Source: Niveispirillum sp.
GTDB taxonomy: Bacteria > Pseudomonadota > Alphaproteobacteria > Azospirillales > Azospirillaceae
NCBI GenBank assembly: GCA_016463045.1
Contig: JAEMSB010000126.1
Coordinates: 1 to 9,667, forward strand
Direction: 5' to 3'
DNA length: 9,667 nucleotides
A program made the translations under genes and the position numbers. The notes under the pieces are model-generated. The model saw nothing but the letters and a program-made list of their open reading frames with translations. It had not been told where the DNA came from and searched no databases. The first letter of the stretch is position 1. Each line of letters begins with the position of its first letter. This document shows, piece by piece, positions 7,774 to 9,667 of this stretch.

Positions 7774-7778
7774 GGAGA
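7774..7778 (+). promoter_or_regulatory. Ribosome binding site of the stand-alone receiver gene
   Basis: GGAGA lies seven bases before the ATG at 7786-7788. An in-frame TTG at 7783 would leave only four bases. The spacing therefore favours the ATG start and a protein of 135 residues. Confidence 0.7.
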
Positions 7779-7785
7779 ATGATTG

Positions 7786-8193
7786 ATGGAATTATCCAGG
7801 GTCCTTTACGTTGATGACGATCCCGACCTGCGGTCCATGGCCGAGTTGGCGCTGGCCACAATCGGCGGACTGGAGGTTACACTCTGCGCTGATGGTGCGC
7901 AGGCCCCGATGCTGGCCCGGATCAGTCAGGCACAGATGGTGCTGTTGGATGTGGTGATGCCGGGACTTGACGGCCCCGGTACCTTGGCCGCCTTGCGCGC
8001 CGACGAATTCACGGCCTCCCTGCCCGTGCTGTTCGTGACGGCCAAGGATACCGACGCCGAACGCGCCGAACTGCTGGCGCTGGGTGCCGTCGGTGTCATC
8101 ACCAAACCACTGGACCTGATGGGCATGGCGGCACAGGTGAAGGCCATCTGGGCGGGCATTACGTCCCGAACTGCACAAACGGCACCGCGCTGA
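7786..8193 (+). CDS. Stand-alone receiver (CheY/DivK-type single-domain response regulator)
   Basis: The 135-residue protein is one receiver domain with no output domain. The sequence VLYVDDDPD carries the acid pair D10/D11. The phosphoacceptor is D55 in LLDVVMPGLDG, the switch residue is T85 in VLFVTAKD, and the conserved lysine is K107 in ITKPLD, so the domain should be phosphorylatable. A short Ala/Thr-rich tail follows. It would act as a phosphate shuttle, sink or protein-binding switch, as CheY, DivK and Spo0F do. It is divergent from the HPt-REC-REC-GGDEF gene, with 106 bases between the two ATGs, and is the natural candidate partner for the HPt domains of the cyclase and the kinase; this pairing is inferred from position alone. 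Its last 35 bases overlap the end of the convergent esterase gene. Start chosen at ATG because of GGAGA seven bases upstream. Confidence 0.92.
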   Translation: MELSRVLYVDDDPDLRSMAELALATIGGLEVTLCADGAQAPMLARISQAQMVLLDVVMPGLDGPGTLAALRADEFTASLPVLFVTAKDTDAERAELLALGAVGVITKPLDLMGMAAQVKAIWAGITSRTAQTAPR

Positions 8194-9667
8194 ACAGCCG
8201 GCGTTCGGCCCCGCGCGGGTCATCCGCCATCCGGCATTCACTGTTCAGCACCATGGTCTGCCGACGCGACAGGTCATAGGGTGCCCAGGCCGGCAGGCCC
8301 GGATGGTTGGGGTCGCCCTTGCGGGCCAACGCGATGAAGGCATCGGCCAGCCGACCTGCCATATCCTGCGCCTCCGGCCCGGCCCCGGTCTCGCTGCCCG
8401 GCTGGGCGATATTGTCAAAGGCAAGCGGGATATCCAGCGTGTGATGTGCACCCCATTTGCCGCCATCGCGCGGGCTGCGGAAATCCAGTTGGTAGGCCCA
8501 GGTAGGTGCCGCACCCGGCGCCTGTTTCGCCCGCGCCTCCAACTCCTCCACCGCCCCGCGCCAGGACCGGCCCGCCGTGGTGGCGGCAAAGAACACGTCC
8601 GACGGGCTGTAATGCGGGTAAAGTCGGCGATACTCGGCAATCACGGTCTCCGGCGCGATATCCACCCGCATGGCGGGGAACAGCTTCTCCGGCAACGCGT
8701 CCCAGGTCAGGGTAAAGACCGAGGGGTCGCCCCCGCCGATCAGGCTGCGCGTCTCGTCATGGGTATTGCCGATGATCATCGGGATATCGGCGGATAGTGC
8801 CGGCGCGTCGGGAAAGAAGGGATGGCGAGGTAGATTGCGCCCATCCAGGACCGGGCCGGCATAGACACCACCCGACCCTGCCACCGGGTCCACCGCCTTC
8901 AGCCCGGCCTTTACCTGCTCGACCGCCATGGTCAGCAGCGCTTCCGCCCCCGCCCTGTCGGTACTCAGCCCAAGCTGTTTCAGAACGGCCACGGCGCGGG
9001 ACGTGGCGTTGCGCGGGCCGCCTGCCGTCACCTGCTGCCCGCTCATGGTGGCAACCTTGTGGAACAGGCCGCGCGCCGCCGGCATGGCCATCAGGGTGGC
9101 GATCTTGGCCCCACCGCCCGACTGCCCGAACAGCATGACATTGCCAGGGTCCCCGCCAAAGGCAGCGATATTGTCCCGCACCCATTGCAGGGCCAGGATC
9201 AGGTCCAGTTGGCCGGCATTGCCGCTATCGGCAAAACGTGGATCGTCCAGCCCGCCCAGTCGCGCCAGATAAAGATAGCCGAACAGGTTCAGGCGGTGAT
9301 TGAGGGTGACCACCACCACATCGCCGCGCCGCGACAGCCGCGTACCGTCATAAAGCGCGTCCGACCCCGACCCGTTGGCATAGGCACCGCCATGGATATA
9401 GACCATGACGGGCCGCTTGGCGCCGTCGCCCAGGCCCGGCGTCCAGACATTCAGGAACAGGCAATCCTCCGACTGCCGCTCCTCCTTCGATCCCTGCGGA
9501 CTGGCATTGCCATACTCTACCGCCTCCACCACGCCCTTCCAGGGCTGGGGCGGCAGCGGGGCCTGAAACCGCCGCGTCGCAGTATCAGCGCCATAGCGCA
9601 CACCCTTGAAGACATGGATGCCCTCGACGGTACGACCGCGCACCTTGCCGGCAACCGTCTTCACCAC
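8159..9667 (-). CDS. Type-B carboxylesterase (N-terminus cut by window edge)
   Basis: This is an alpha/beta-hydrolase of the COesterase family, which hydrolyses carboxylic esters; the substrate is unknown. The visible part is 502 residues ending in TAA at 8159-8161. Numbering from the window edge, SEDCLFLNVWTP (66-77) is the second family signature and HGGAYANG (92-99) forms the oxyanion hole. FGGDPGNVMLFGQSGGGA (170-187) contains the nucleophile Ser183. Glu305 in NTHDE and His409 in HHTLDIP are the likely remaining triad members. The open frame runs to the edge. The GTG at the very end is probably an internal valine, since AGKVRG usually sits close to the mature N-terminus, so only a short start, perhaps with a signal peptide, should be missing. 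It converges on the receiver gene with a 35-base overlap. No functional link to the relay genes is apparent. Confidence 0.93.
   Translation of the reverse strand: MVKTVAGKVRGRTVEGIHVFKGVRYGADTATRRFQAPLPPQPWKGVVEAVEYGNASPQGSKEERQSEDCLFLNVWTPGLGDGAKRPVMVYIHGGAYANGSGSDALYDGTRLSRRGDVVVVTLNHRLNLFGYLYLARLGGLDDPRFADSGNAGQLDLILALQWVRDNIAAFGGDPGNVMLFGQSGGGAKIATLMAMPAARGLFHKVATMSGQQVTAGGPRNATSRAVAVLKQLGLSTDRAGAEALLTMAVEQVKAGLKAVDPVAGSGGVYAGPVLDGRNLPRHPFFPDAPALSADIPMIIGNTHDETRSLIGGGDPSVFTLTWDALPEKLFPAMRVDIAPETVIAEYRRLYPHYSPSDVFFAATTAGRSWRGAVEELEARAKQAPGAAPTWAYQLDFRSPRDGGKWGAHHTLDIPLAFDNIAQPGSETGAGPEAQDMAGRLADAFIALARKGDPNHPGLPAWAPYDLSRRQTMVLNSECRMADDPRGAERRLFSAVPFVQFGT

Noticed and set aside
7550..7786. 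Short plus-strand open frame running into the start of the receiver gene
   Set aside because: It overlaps the 5' end of the cyclase gene and the promoter region, has no ribosome site and encodes no recognisable sequence.
9665..9667. GTG at the window edge as the esterase start codon
   Set aside because: It coincides exactly with the edge, no upstream sequence is visible, and the family normally has additional N-terminal residues.

Overview
The window is GC-rich, densely coding bacterial DNA. It holds six protein genes, two of them cut by the window edges. I see no RNA gene, insertion sequence, CRISPR array or tRNA, and no gene-free stretch longer than about 225 bases. The protein families, the HPt motif variants and the base composition suggest a motile, free-living alphaproteobacterium, possibly of the Rhodospirillales/Azospirillaceae group. 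That placement is inferred from general family resemblance, not from a search.

Layout. (1) Bases 1-1392, minus strand: a methyl-accepting chemotaxis protein missing its C-terminal part. (2) Bases 1393-1615: a 223-base divergent intergenic region with two small inverted repeats. (3) Bases 1616-2974, plus strand: a sugar/cation symporter of the GPH (MelB-like) family. (4) Bases 3056-5950, minus strand: a 964-residue soluble hybrid histidine kinase with four receiver-like domains and a C-terminal HPt domain. (5) Bases 6057-7679, minus strand: a diguanylate cyclase built as HPt-REC-REC-GGDEF. (6) Bases 7786-8193, plus strand: a stand-alone receiver protein, divergent from the cyclase. (7) Bases 8159-9667, minus strand: a type-B carboxylesterase lacking its extreme N-terminus. 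Its 3' end overlaps the receiver gene tail to tail.

The core of interest is 3056-8193. Three genes carry seven receiver-type domains, two HPt domains, one kinase core and one c-di-GMP synthase. None has a recognisable sensor, membrane segment or DNA-binding domain. The simplest reading is a cytoplasmic phosphorelay that gathers phosphoryl signals from other kinases and delivers them to c-di-GMP synthesis, with the small receiver as a shuttle or sink. The cyclase and kinase genes lie in the same direction, 106 bases apart, with no clear terminator between them, so they are probably co-transcribed, from a plausible sigma-70-type promoter at 7715-7744. The chemoreceptor/symporter pair and the esterase look like ordinary accessory sensing and nutrient genes. 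No part of the window is clearly a wholly new system; the unusual points are domain architectures and motif variants in the relay.
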